DNA of 38,078 bases, from contig DASXLL010000185.1 in assembly GCA_036496265.1 (NCBI GenBank), positions 1 through 38,078 on the forward strand. Reading direction: 5' to 3'. The notes under the pieces were generated by a model. It was not told where the DNA came from, did not search any database, and was given only the letters and a program-made list of their open reading frames with translations. Of this stretch, positions 31,050-38,078 are shown in pieces. Numbering within the stretch: position 1 is the first letter of the stretch; each line of letters opens with the position of its first letter. A program made the translations under genes and the position numbers. This DNA is from CAYLLN01 sp036496265 (GTDB taxonomy: Bacteria; Planctomycetota; Planctomycetia; Pirellulales; Pirellulaceae).

Positions 31050-31119
31050 CTACGCGCTAGCCTACGGGCTCACGGTCAGGTGAGGGGCAGTATCCAAGCT
31101 CGGGCAAAGGCGACGTAAC

Positions 31120-31280
31120 AGAACAAAAGAACAGTAGTGCGTCAAGAGACTTGTTGGAGGATTTTCTTGAGTTCGGTCAGTTTAGAAATCGCAAGTTGGC
31201 TCCCGGCTGATAGTAGCGACTGGCCGAAAGGCTGTAACTTTTTTTTCGGAGGGTGCTGGAATGGACAAGTGTGGTCCATT
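31120..31280 (+). repeat. Dispersed repeat C, second full copy
   Basis: A 161-nt element in the same orientation as 29679-29839. It has the same first 25 nt, an eight-T run near 31239-31246 and the terminal hairpin AATGGAC/GTCCATT (31260-31266 and 31274-31280). It ends 117 bp before the next gene, and the two copies flank the secreted protein gene as direct repeats. Confidence 0.85.
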
Positions 31281-31397
31281 GGACCGATTGAAAAGAGAGG
31301 AAAATGGGAATTTGCGGGGTTTTGCGGATGGGAAGTGACGTAAGATGGCGACGTTGGTTTTTCAATTGATGGCAGCTGTTGAGGAGACGGATTCGTG

Positions 31398-32099
31398 ATG
31401 CGGAGTGGATTACCCTCGCTTACGCTTCGGGTTGGTGTGGAGCTTGCGCTGCGGGCTAGTGTGGCGGTACTGATTGTGGCCAGTGCTGCCTGGAACTTGT
31501 TGGCGGCTGAGCCGGCGGCGCAGGTATCGTTTCCGCTGAGCTTCGGAATCATCGATCCGGATGCGAAAACGAAGCAGCCGCCGTATATCGTGATGTTCGA
31601 GGGGGGAGTGGACGAGAAGGGGCGGGATGTGCGGCGGCCGCTGGGGCGATTGGAGGCGCTGCGAGGGGCGTCGAAGATGTTTCCGCAGAGCAATCAGGAC
31701 CCAGGACTGCCGGTGGTGCTGCGCGGGTTGCGGTTTTTGCAAAGGCAAGCGGCCAATGGAACGGTGAGCGGGTATGACGTGGAGCTGCTGGGAGAATACA
31801 ACGCGGTTCGCGTGCCGGTGGCCCCGAACGATATGAAAGCGTTTTTGGCGGGGGAGCGGACGACGTTTGCGTTGACGAGGGAGAAGAATTACGGAGTCTT
31901 TTCGTATGTCTCGACGGTTCGGATGGAAGTGCAGCTTAAGGGGGACGAGATTTTCATCTATAAGGCTGAGGGGGATTTTAGTTTTCGAGAGGGGCTGAGG
32001 ACGCATGTCAGCCGGCCGAAGAAACTGGTAGCGCCGAGCGGCCGGGAGTATTTGTATCGGGGGGAGAAGGCGGCGTTGCCGGAGTTGCCGGTGATATGA
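31398..32099 (+). CDS. Secreted protein of unknown function with repeat-derived N-terminus
   Basis: A 233-residue exported protein. The signal peptide has a long N-region, MRSGLPSLTLRVGVELALRA, followed by the hydrophobic VAVLIVASAAWNLLAA and likely cleavage before EPAA. The N-region is encoded by dispersed repeat D (31413-31439) and a decayed second copy, so the repeat supplies the positive residues. The mature part is beta-rich (GYDVELLGEYNAVRVPVAPNDM, EIFIYKAEGDFSFREG quoted in parts), and no family is recognised. GAGGAGA lies about 10 nt before the ATG. GTG at 31395 is an alternative start. Confidence 0.72.
   Translation: MRSGLPSLTLRVGVELALRASVAVLIVASAAWNLLAAEPAAQVSFPLSFGIIDPDAKTKQPPYIVMFEGGVDEKGRDVRRPLGRLEALRGASKMFPQSNQDPGLPVVLRGLRFLQRQAANGTVSGYDVELLGEYNAVRVPVAPNDMKAFLAGERTTFALTREKNYGVFSYVSTVRMEVQLKGDEIFIYKAEGDFSFREGLRTHVSRPKKLVAPSGREYLYRGEKAALPELPVI
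31413..31464 (+). repeat. Dispersed repeat D inside a coding region
   Basis: CCCTCGCTTACGCTTCGGG at 31413-31431, then a diverged second copy GCTTGCGCTGCGGGCTAGTG at 31442-31461. This is the same tandem arrangement as at 10133, here translated as part of a signal peptide. Confidence 0.8.
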
Positions 32100-32152
32100 G
32101 CGGCGGGCAGTCCGTGTTGGCGGTGCCGCCTACTCGTTGCTAGAATCACAGC

Positions 32153-32533
32153 ATGGTCGCACAAACCTCTAGTGATATCCTGCGCGAATTGGCTCGCACC
32201 TCTGGCGGGCCGGTCTATTTTGAGGATCCGCAGACGCACGCGCGCTATGTGGCGTTACGCCAGGACACGTTCGAGTCCCTGCTGCCTATGCCTGATGAAG
32301 AACAGACTCAACCATCCGCCGAAGAGTGGACGGAGGCCAAGAACGCCCGACGTTTCGATTTGATCCATAAGAAATTTGACGATGGTTTGGCGGCAGAAGA
32401 TGCCAGTGAATTGGCGCTGCTGCAAGCAGAGATGCTGCAATACCGCGATCGCGTCGCGCCGTTGCCACTGGAAGATGCCCGAAAATTGTTGGGAGAGCTG
32501 TTATTGAAGGCGGCGGCTGCGCAACAGGGTTGA
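32153..32533 (+). CDS. Small protein paired with HNH nuclease; possible Phd-like N-terminus
   Basis: A 126-residue protein. The first 45 residues (ILRELARTSGGPVYFEDPQT then YVALRQDTFESLLP) look like the short helix-strand-strand pattern of Phd/YefM antitoxins. The second half is helical and charged: RRFDLIHKKFDDGLAAED, ELALLQAEMLQYRDRVAPLP and a LLGELLLKA end. I recall similar C-terminal segments in planctomycete and cyanobacterial small proteins, all of unknown role. It ends 4 bp before the HNH gene, so the two are co-transcribed. An immunity or regulatory role for the nuclease is inference only. Confidence 0.7.
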   Translation: MVAQTSSDILRELARTSGGPVYFEDPQTHARYVALRQDTFESLLPMPDEEQTQPSAEEWTEAKNARRFDLIHKKFDDGLAAEDASELALLQAEMLQYRDRVAPLPLEDARKLLGELLLKAAAAQQG

Positions 32534-32537
32534 CCGT

Positions 32538-33134
32538 ATGCCGTTTCTCTACCCTGCCGCACCAGTTCGGCGGCGGCACGGACCGCAGGGTTATTCCAAC
32601 TACGAAAGCTTTCGGCCTTGGCTACGGGATGAGTTTTCTTTTCGTTGCGGCTATTGTTTGGTGCGGGAGCAGTGGGGAAAAGTTCGCGGCGTTTTCGACC
32701 TCGATCATTTTGTCCCGGTCAGTCACGATCCTTATCGCGAAAGGGAATACGACAATCTGGTTTATGCTTGTGCCGCTTGCAATTCAGCCAAGCACAGCCA
32801 GAACATTCGCGCTCCTTACGAGGCGCTCAACGCTAACGACGTGCAAGTCTTCGAAGATGGTCGTATCGAGGCTCGCACCAATGCCGCGGGCGAGATCATT
32901 GAGGCGATTGGGTTGGACAGTGTGCTTAACACCGAGTTTCGTCGCGATTGGATACGCATTATTGCGCTCGCCCGGCTGCATGATCGGGAGTTGTACTACC
33001 GGCTGATGTGCTTTCCTGACGATTTGCCCGACCTGTCGCGATTGAGGCCGCCTGGAGGGAATGTCAGGCCGGAGGGGGTGGAGGAGTCGTGGTTTGCGAG
33101 GCGGGAGCGAAGTGAATTAGTGGCGGCATATTAA
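32538..33134 (+). CDS. HNH endonuclease
   Basis: A 198-residue protein with an HNH beta-beta-alpha-metal nuclease centre: CGYC (37-40), VFDLDHFVPVS with His57 as likely general base, and YDNLVYACAACNSAK with CAAC (78-81) and Asn82. The four cysteines form the structural zinc site. The C-terminal 100 residues are helical with no recognised DNA-binding motif. It starts 4 bp after the small protein gene. Targets could be phage DNA, as in restriction or abortive-infection nucleases, or cellular DNA in repair; the sequence does not decide. Confidence 0.9.
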   Translation: MPFLYPAAPVRRRHGPQGYSNYESFRPWLRDEFSFRCGYCLVREQWGKVRGVFDLDHFVPVSHDPYREREYDNLVYACAACNSAKHSQNIRAPYEALNANDVQVFEDGRIEARTNAAGEIIEAIGLDSVLNTEFRRDWIRIIALARLHDRELYYRLMCFPDDLPDLSRLRPPGGNVRPEGVEESWFARRERSELVAAY

Positions 33135-33152
33135 CATCTCCAATATGCTCCC

Positions 33153-33590
33153 TCAATGTGGCCGACGTTTTTTGCCGTTGCTGTGCCGGAACGGATTGAC
33201 GACGCGGACTCCGCCGTAGTTTTGGCCGTCGTTCAAGTCTTCGGATAAGACCTCGTTGCATTCCAGTTTTCTGGCAGACTCAATGATCGCGGCGTCCCAA
33301 TATGAAATCTTGTAGCGCTGCGATGATTTCAAGGCGGCCACTAAGATTTCGACTGTCATTTCTTGAACGGGAAACCGCAGCCACGATTCAACGAATGCAT
33401 GCGCCACTTCGTGAGGCAGACGATGCAAGCGGGTCGATCGTGTCACTTGCACAAAAAACTCTTGCAAGACCTGAATGGATATTGCCAAGTCGGGCAATTG
33501 GAGTAGGTCGGCCGCGATGGCAGCCTTTTCCGCCTCCTTTGCGTCCGCGCTAACCGAATACAGCAAGACGTTTGTATCCAGAAACTGCAC
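33153..33590 (-). CDS. vapC: PIN-domain toxin (VapC-like)
   Basis: A 145-residue PIN-domain ribonuclease. The acidic catalytic residues are in place: Asp5 (FLDTNVLLY), Glu44 (VLQEFF), Asp99 (SYWDAAII) and Asp118 with Asp121 (LSEDLNDG). Such toxins cleave tRNA or rRNA when freed from their antitoxin. The gene follows its antitoxin with 2 bp between stop and start, the usual VapBC order. A basic tail (GKKRRPH) follows the PIN fold. It converges with the HNH gene 18 bp away. Confidence 0.92.
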   Translation of the reverse strand: MQFLDTNVLLYSVSADAKEAEKAAIAADLLQLPDLAISIQVLQEFFVQVTRSTRLHRLPHEVAHAFVESWLRFPVQEMTVEILVAALKSSQRYKISYWDAAIIESARKLECNEVLSEDLNDGQNYGGVRVVNPFRHSNGKKRRPH

Positions 33591-33592
33591 TC

Positions 33593-33838
33593 TTACCTCG
33601 TTTTACGGTCATGCACTTCTTCGCGAGTCAACCTGTCACTCGCCGAGAAGCCATGCTTTTTTACCTTGGCGAGCAATTCGTTCTGAAGTCGAAGTCGGCG
33701 TTCGAAGTCTGACTCTTCACCCGCCAGATCGACCAGATATTTTTTGACGAGGGCGGAGACAGAGGTGTCCAGCTCAGCCGCTTTCATGCGGGCTCGACGA
33801 TAGGTGTCGTCGTCCAGTGAAACTGTGATGTTCTTCAT
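33593..33838 (-). CDS. vapB: Ribbon-helix-helix-type antitoxin (VapB-like)
   Basis: An 81-residue protein starting MKNITVSLDDDTYRRARMKA, the strand and first helix of a ribbon-helix-helix DNA-binding domain, then TSVSALVKKYLVDLAG (second helix). The C-terminal half is charged and helical (FERRLRLQNELLAKV, LTREEVHDRKTR), as expected for the toxin-binding part. It should bind and neutralise the PIN toxin encoded 2 bp downstream and repress their shared promoter. That promoter would lie in the 40 bp upstream of 33838; TATTCCTTAAG-like AT-rich sequence is present there but no clear operator. Confidence 0.9.
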   Translation of the reverse strand: MKNITVSLDDDTYRRARMKAAELDTSVSALVKKYLVDLAGEESDFERRLRLQNELLAKVKKHGFSASDRLTREEVHDRKTR

Positions 33839-33878
33839 AGTTTCACAGTAGCATATTCCTTAAGTGGCGTCCATATCC

Positions 33879-34739
33879 TTAGCGGCGAAATACTGTGTTG
33901 CGATGGTAGCGAAGATATTGACAAGTCTTTTTCGCCGGCGTTTTTCGCAACCTACCGCCGGTAATACCGTAAATGGTTCGCTCAACGGCGCTTAGTTCGG
34001 AAGAAACGACGATACTTCCGGTGTCGTCGAACGAGATGTAGCCCGCATCGAACAATGCATGAATGCTGGCGACAAGTGGAAGCCCATTGAACGGATCAAG
34101 CCGTTCGCTGTTTGAAGAGTCGCACCAAGGTTTAATATGCGAAGCATTGATAGCCTGTCGAACGCGGGAACCTGTTACCGCACAGCGGTTGTCCCAACGG
34201 TTCAGTACGTCGTCCCCAAAAGCACCTTGTCCCAAACGCGCATTGACTAATGCCTGCTTGGTAGTTTTATCAACGCCAATTCCCTCAGCGATCGCTATCA
34301 CATCATTCGTGATGTTGGATTTGCGATGTGGACAAATAAGCGAAAACACCTCGCGTACGTTTTTTTCCTCGAGCGTAAACGGTCCGTGAATTGAACTGCC
34401 CCATCCGGTTCCCGCGATGAGTTTGTTGAGGTCGGTAGCAAGCCACTTCACTTGAATTTTGCCTTTTTGTCGTCCCGCTTTTTCGACCTGCCCGACGGCT
34501 CGGATAATGACTTCCCCCCGGTCGTTCGCTCCGCCAAGCTTCTTTTTTATCGCGATATAGTCTCCCGGCTTTATTCGCTTGCTTAAATTGACCTGGCTAC
34601 GTGCCGAGGCTGACAAATTTCGTGAATCGTTGTCTGCCCAGAATAGCTTCCAAAAACCCTCGCGAATGAATTCGCCGTAGTGATGGTTGGTGCCGCCTTG
34701 CGCAGCGCCAACAATCCAGTAGCTTGCCAAGCTTGTCAT
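33879..34739 (-). CDS. EVE-like/HNH fusion, candidate modification-dependent endonuclease
   Basis: A 286-residue protein. The N-terminal half (about 5-120) resembles an EVE/PUA-like reader: SYWIVGAAQGG, GFWKLFWADND, IKPGDYIAIKKKLGG, VGQVEKAG and IQVKWLA. Such domains bind modified bases such as 5-methylcytosine derivatives in type IV restriction systems. The C-terminal half has an HNH_2-type nuclease: NRCAVTGSRVRQAINASHIKPW with His201, DPFNGLPL with Asn218, and His227 in IHALFDAGYI. The combination suggests an enzyme that cuts modified phage DNA, but activity is unproven. A gene starting at 34739 agrees with the reader domain's first strand. It lies 40 bp upstream of vapB on the same strand. 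Confidence 0.82.
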   Translation of the reverse strand: MTSLASYWIVGAAQGGTNHHYGEFIREGFWKLFWADNDSRNLSASARSQVNLSKRIKPGDYIAIKKKLGGANDRGEVIIRAVGQVEKAGRQKGKIQVKWLATDLNKLIAGTGWGSSIHGPFTLEEKNVREVFSLICPHRKSNITNDVIAIAEGIGVDKTTKQALVNARLGQGAFGDDVLNRWDNRCAVTGSRVRQAINASHIKPWCDSSNSERLDPFNGLPLVASIHALFDAGYISFDDTGSIVVSSELSAVERTIYGITGGRLRKTPAKKTCQYLRYHRNTVFRR

Positions 34740-34882
34740 TTGCGGCGCCCTTCCAGGGCTTATTGGATGAATTGCGAGTAGCCTACCGTGGGCTTACGCC
34801 CGCGGCTACACAATGCCGCCGCTGGCGCGGCTAAAGGCGGTGTGAGCGGAGTCGCAGTAGTTGAGGCGTGCTGCCGGTTCTT

Positions 34883-34969
34883 CGGGACCAGGTTTGGTCC
34901 CGGCTAGGAGAAACGTTTAGGGCAGGCTGTAAACCTTTCCCACGGGCGGAACGCCACGGAGGGCGTTCC
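34883..34969. repeat. Cluster of palindromic repeats between EVE-HNH and aldehyde dehydrogenase
   Basis: CGGGACCA (34883-34890), loop GGTT, TGGTCCCG (34895-34902) is a perfect 8-bp stem. GGAACGCC (34948-34955) pairs with GGCGTTCC (34962-34969), the latter touching the dehydrogenase stop. Neither has a T-tract, so they look like dispersed palindromes rather than standard terminators. Confidence 0.65.
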
Positions 34970-36454
34970 CTACAGCGCCACCGTAACCGTTTTCGTTTCC
35001 GTGTAGGCTTTGAGGCCTTCTTCGCCGAGTTCGCGGCCGATGCCGGACATTTTGTAGCCGCCGAAGGGGGCGGCGGCGTCGAAGACGTCGTAGCAGTTGA
35101 TCCAGACGGTGCCGGCGCGAAGTTTGGAGGCGAGGGCGTGGGCTTTGGCGACGTCGCGGGTCCAGACGGCGGCGGCGAGGCCGAAGGTGGTGGCGTTGGC
35201 GCGGGCGGCGATTTCGTCGAGGGACTTGAACTTGAGGACGGAGAGGACGGGGCCGAAGATTTCGTCTTTCGCGATGGCCATTTCGTCTTTGACATCGACG
35301 AAGAGCGTGGGCTCGATGTAGTAGCCGCGTTCGCCGTGGCGATTGCCGCCGGTGAGGCGTTTGGCACCTTCTTTGTTGCCGAGGTCGATGTAGTGCATGA
35401 TTTTGTCGTATTGGGCTTTGTCGACCTGCGGGCCTTGTTCGGTGCTGGGATCGAGCGGGTCGCCGAGCTTGCGGCCTTTGTTCATCGATGACAGACGATC
35501 GACGAATTTGTCGTGGATTTTTTCTTCGACGAAGAGGCGGCTGCCGGCACAGCAGCATTGGCCTTGGTTGAAATAGAGGCCGAAGTGGGCGCCGGCGATG
35601 GCGGCGTCGATGTCGGCGTCGGAGAAGACGATGTTGGGGCTTTTGCCGCCGAGCTCGAAGGTGATGCGTTTTAGCGTGGCAGCGGCGTCGCGCATGATGA
35701 ATTGGGCCGTTTCGCCGGAGCCGGTGAAGGCGATTTTGTCGATGCCGGGATGTTTTACCATGGCTCCGCCCGCAGTCGGCCCGAACCCTGGCACCACGTT
35801 GATGACGCCGTCGGGGATGCCGGCTTTTTGGGCGAGGCGGGCCATGCGGAGGCAGGTGAGGGGCGTTTGCTCGGCGGGCTTCATCACGATCGTGCAGCCG
35901 GCGGCGAGGGCGGGGCCCCATTTCCAGGCCACCATGAGCATGGGGAAATTCCAGGGGATGATTTGGCCGACGACGCCGACGGGTTCTTTCCGCGTGTAGC
36001 AGAAGTAGTTGCCGCGGACGGGGATGGTTTGGCCGTGGATTTTGTCGGCGTAGCCGGCGTAGTAGCGGAGGCAGTCGATCGTGAGGGGGAGGTCGGCGGC
36101 TTGGCTGTCGCGGATGGGTTTGCCGTTGTCGAGCGATTCGAGGGCGGCGAGCTCGGCCGCTTCTTCCTCGATGAGGTCGGCGAGCTTGTTGATGAGGCGG
36201 CCGCGGTCGCGGGCGTCCATTTTCGACCATTCACCGCCGTCGAATTGCTTCCGCGCGGCTTTGACGGCGAGATCGATGTCAGCCGCGTCGCCTTCGGCCA
36301 CGCTGGCGATGACTTCTTCGGTCGATGGATCGAGTGTGTCGAAGGTTTTGCCGCTTTGGGCGGGGAGCCATTGGCCGCCGATGAAGCATTGGGTTTGGTG
36401 GATGCGGGGGCGGGCGATTTTGGTCGCGGGGGAGGGGGCGGTGGCGGTGGACAT
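34970..36454 (-). CDS. NAD(P)+-dependent aldehyde dehydrogenase
   Basis: Oxidises an aldehyde to the carboxylic acid. The 494-residue enzyme has the ALDH landmarks: IPWNFPMLMVAWK (167-179), MKPAEQTPLT, FTGSGETA (Rossmann contact), ELGGKSPN with general base Glu267, and FNQGQCCCAGSR with catalytic Cys301. It ends with FGGYKMSGIGRELGEEGL. It is closest to the betaine-aldehyde or retinal-type group by motif, but substrate is open. A GGAG site is 9 nt before ATG 36454. The gene stands alone, with a GTTCAAA heptamer array beginning 11 bp upstream. Confidence 0.96.
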   Translation of the reverse strand: MSTATAPSPATKIARPRIHQTQCFIGGQWLPAQSGKTFDTLDPSTEEVIASVAEGDAADIDLAVKAARKQFDGGEWSKMDARDRGRLINKLADLIEEEAAELAALESLDNGKPIRDSQAADLPLTIDCLRYYAGYADKIHGQTIPVRGNYFCYTRKEPVGVVGQIIPWNFPMLMVAWKWGPALAAGCTIVMKPAEQTPLTCLRMARLAQKAGIPDGVINVVPGFGPTAGGAMVKHPGIDKIAFTGSGETAQFIMRDAAATLKRITFELGGKSPNIVFSDADIDAAIAGAHFGLYFNQGQCCCAGSRLFVEEKIHDKFVDRLSSMNKGRKLGDPLDPSTEQGPQVDKAQYDKIMHYIDLGNKEGAKRLTGGNRHGERGYYIEPTLFVDVKDEMAIAKDEIFGPVLSVLKFKSLDEIAARANATTFGLAAAVWTRDVAKAHALASKLRAGTVWINCYDVFDAAAPFGGYKMSGIGRELGEEGLKAYTETKTVTVAL

Positions 36455-36465
36455 GGCGAACTCCA

Positions 36466-36500
36466 GTTCAAAGTTCCGAGTTCAAGGTTCAAAGTTGGGA
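36466..36500. repeat. GTTCAAA heptamer array upstream of aldehyde dehydrogenase
   Basis: Five 7-nt units: GTTCAAA, GTTCCGA, GTTCAAG, GTTCAAA, GTTGGGA. Same period but a different unit from the GTCATTT arrays at 15087 and 38053. It lies immediately 5' of the dehydrogenase ribosome site. Confidence 0.75.
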
Positions 36501-36623
36501 ACAGGTAATTTTACCGATTCGCGGCGCGAGGGGGCAAGTTGTGGCGGAATTGGAACTGCAACGGCGCTCTGTTTAACGCAAAGATCGCGAAGGGAGCGAA
36601 GGCCGCAAAGACAAGAGAAGCGT

Positions 36624-36649
36624 CCCTCGCTTACGCTTCGGGTTTGTAT
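36624..36649 (+). repeat. Dispersed repeat D, single copy
   Basis: CCCTCGCTTACGCTTCGGG followed by TTTGTATC, in the 250-bp gap before the LRR gene. Just upstream is AACGCAAAGATCGCGAAGG and further GCGAAGG/GCAAAG units, another short-repeat tract. Confidence 0.85.
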
Positions 36650-36705
36650 CCGGTAGGCTGGCGGCTTGTTGAAATGTGATGAGATGACATTTGGGAAATG
36701 ACGAT

Positions 36706-38046
36706 ATGCGAGTGCTGTTTTTGAAAAATGGTTGGTCGTTTGCTTTGGCTGCGGCGCTGTTGTTACTGGCCGGCTGTCCGTCGGCGACGCCGCCGGGGTC
36801 GCCGAAGGGGAGTGGATCGAAAGAGACGGCGGAGAAGCCGGGTGCGGATTTGAAGGAGAACGCAGAGGATGTGGCGGCGTTGAAGGGGAATGGGGCGTCG
36901 TTGACGACGGATTCGGCGGGGCATGTGGAGAAGGTGCAGCTCAATCAAGACACCGGTGGCGACAAGGATTTGGCCCATTTGAAGGGGCTGCCGTTTGTGC
37001 GGGATTTGGGCGCGGATGTGCGCGGAGTGACTGATGCAGGGTTGCAATCGCTGGAGGGACATCCCAGTTTGCGAGCGATCAAGCTGGAGAGGAGCATGGT
37101 GACGGATGAAGGCATGCCGCATTTGCAAAAGATTCCCAAACTCGAAAGTCTTGATCTGCGACGGACAGGAATTACAGCGGCAGGATATCAGGAAGTGGGC
37201 AAAATCACGGGACTCAAACAGCTTTTCGTCGTCTATAACGCTCGTTTTAACGATGATTGCTGCGAGGCGATCAAGGATCTGAAAAACCTAGAGCGGATTG
37301 ACATGCAGGATTGCAATCAGCCGACGGAAAAGGGGCTGGCAGTCTTGAAGGGGTTTCCGAAGCTGCGAAACGTGCGGATGTGGGGGCCGAATATCAATGA
37401 CAAGGTGCTGTCGTATTTAAGCACGGCGAAGGACTTGAAGGTGCTGTCGCTTGATCAGTGCAGTGGCGTCACCGCCGAGGGATTGGATCACGTCAAAAGC
37501 CTGAAAAACATCACCGAAATCGCGCTGTATGGCGCGACCGGCCTTAACGACGCCGCGGTCGAAAAGTTGTCGGGGCTTACGAAGCTGCAAAAGCTTGATC
37601 TGCGATCGACGCCGATTACGAGTTTGGCTCTGTCGTATCTCAAAGGCATGAAGGATCTGAGAGAGCTGGATTTGTCGGAGACGGCGGCCATTGGTAACGA
37701 GGGATTGGAACATATTCAGGGACTGACGAACTTGGAGCTGCTCAATCTATGGTCGTGCAATATCGATGATGCCGGGCTGAAGTACTTGAAGGGGATGACG
37801 AAACTGAAGTCGCTCAATCTCGACAAATGCAATATCACGGATGATGGGCTGAAGGAGCTGGAGCCGCTGAAAAACTTGGAGTTTTTGCACATTGGGAGCA
37901 CGCAGGTCACGGATGCGGGGCTGCCGAATTTGTATGGGCTGAAGAAGCTCAACAAGCTGGTAGTTACGTATTTGCCGGGGGTGTCGCGGGAGGGCGTTGA
38001 GAAGTTGAAGAAGGAAATGCCGGGGTTGGAAGAGATTGAGCAGTAG
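36706..38046 (+). CDS. Leucine-rich-repeat lipoprotein
   Basis: A 446-residue protein with a lipoprotein signal: hydrophobic FALAAALLLLAGC with lipobox Cys24, then a Ser/Gly/Lys-rich linker. From about residue 75 to the end it is a run of about 23- to 26-residue leucine-rich repeats of the cysteine-containing/RI-like kind (repeat core LxxLxxLxLxxTxIxDxGL, for example LESLDLRRTGITAAGYQ and LKSLNLDKCNITDDGLK). LRR solenoids mediate protein-protein contacts; the partner is unknown. ATG 36706 gives the correct lipobox distance; TTG 36691 would add five residues. The gene ends 6 nt before the heptamer tract at the window edge. LRR lipoproteins of this form are frequent in planctomycetes. Confidence 0.9.
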   Translation: MRVLFLKNGWSFALAAALLLLAGCPSATPPGSPKGSGSKETAEKPGADLKENAEDVAALKGNGASLTTDSAGHVEKVQLNQDTGGDKDLAHLKGLPFVRDLGADVRGVTDAGLQSLEGHPSLRAIKLERSMVTDEGMPHLQKIPKLESLDLRRTGITAAGYQEVGKITGLKQLFVVYNARFNDDCCEAIKDLKNLERIDMQDCNQPTEKGLAVLKGFPKLRNVRMWGPNINDKVLSYLSTAKDLKVLSLDQCSGVTAEGLDHVKSLKNITEIALYGATGLNDAAVEKLSGLTKLQKLDLRSTPITSLALSYLKGMKDLRELDLSETAAIGNEGLEHIQGLTNLELLNLWSCNIDDAGLKYLKGMTKLKSLNLDKCNITDDGLKELEPLKNLEFLHIGSTQVTDAGLPNLYGLKKLNKLVVTYLPGVSREGVEKLKKEMPGLEEIEQ

Positions 38047-38078
38047 GCAGTTGTCATTTGTCATTTGTCAGTTGTCAG
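38046..38078. repeat. GTCATTT heptamer array at window edge
   Basis: Units GGCAGTT, GTCATTT, GTCATTT, GTCAGTT and a partial GTCAG run off the right edge. This is the same unit as the array overlapping the DUF309 start at 15087. Confidence 0.75.

Noticed and set aside
34917..36230. 437-codon minus-strand frame opposite phase to aldehyde dehydrogenase
   Set aside because: Arg-rich shadow frame; the 494-residue ALDH frame on the same strand has all family motifs.

Overview
The window looks like a chromosomal segment of a planctomycete, most likely of the order Pirellulales. The reasons are the short dispersed repeat CCCTCGCTTACGCTTCGGG (translated as TRSVSEG or NPTRKRG), the enlarged signal peptidase I with inserted domains, the small 'NDPYADPD..GPK'-type lipoprotein, many secreted proteins of unknown role, and moderate-to-high GC. 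This is recognition from memory, not a database result. No rRNA, tRNA or CRISPR array was found.

Layout. 1-1307 (-) is the 5' part of a group II intron whose reverse transcriptase runs off the left edge; it abuts the terminal hairpin of a degenerate dispersed repeat (repeat C, 1308-1456). 1816-4143 is a copper-type P1B ATPase. 4177-9099 holds rdgB, a secreted SPOR-like protein, a secreted msrB with a cytosolic msrA, a Tat-exported DMFase-like protein and a small membrane protein behind a good sigma-54 promoter match. 9107-15098 is a mostly minus-strand run: quinone reductase, class V aminotransferase, enlarged signal peptidase I, RluA-family pseudouridine synthase, PIG-L deacetylase and a DUF309 protein. 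15187-19182 is a plus-strand run: SDR, GGQ release-factor-like protein, methyltransferase and NAD synthetase. 19271-21943 (-) has a PDZ protein and CorA. 22039-27209 (+) has a lipoprotein, a lysine 2,3-aminomutase-like enzyme with an amino-acid-kinase-family protein, an FHA-GAF-sigma54 activator and a small conserved protein.

27231-31280 is rich in repeats: a MoaD/ThiS-like protein, a four-helix-bundle (S23/IVP-like) gene bracketed by two inverted 66-nt hexamer arrays, a BNR-repeat protein and a secreted protein flanked by two direct copies of repeat C. 32153-34739 is a small nuclease and toxin-antitoxin cluster: a small protein with an HNH nuclease, VapBC, and an EVE-like/HNH fusion that may be a type IV restriction enzyme. 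An aldehyde dehydrogenase and an LRR lipoprotein close the window.

The most unusual content is non-coding: (i) repeat C, about 161 nt, three copies, one with a group II intron at its hairpin; (ii) repeat A/B, about 125 nt, two copies with fixed spacing and a compensatory base-pair change; (iii) the hexamer-bracketed four-helix-bundle cassette; (iv) a 20-bp perfect inverted repeat nested inside a duplicated 5' leader; and (v) repeats that supply a start codon, a stop codon, a signal-peptide N-region and an internal peptide to host genes.
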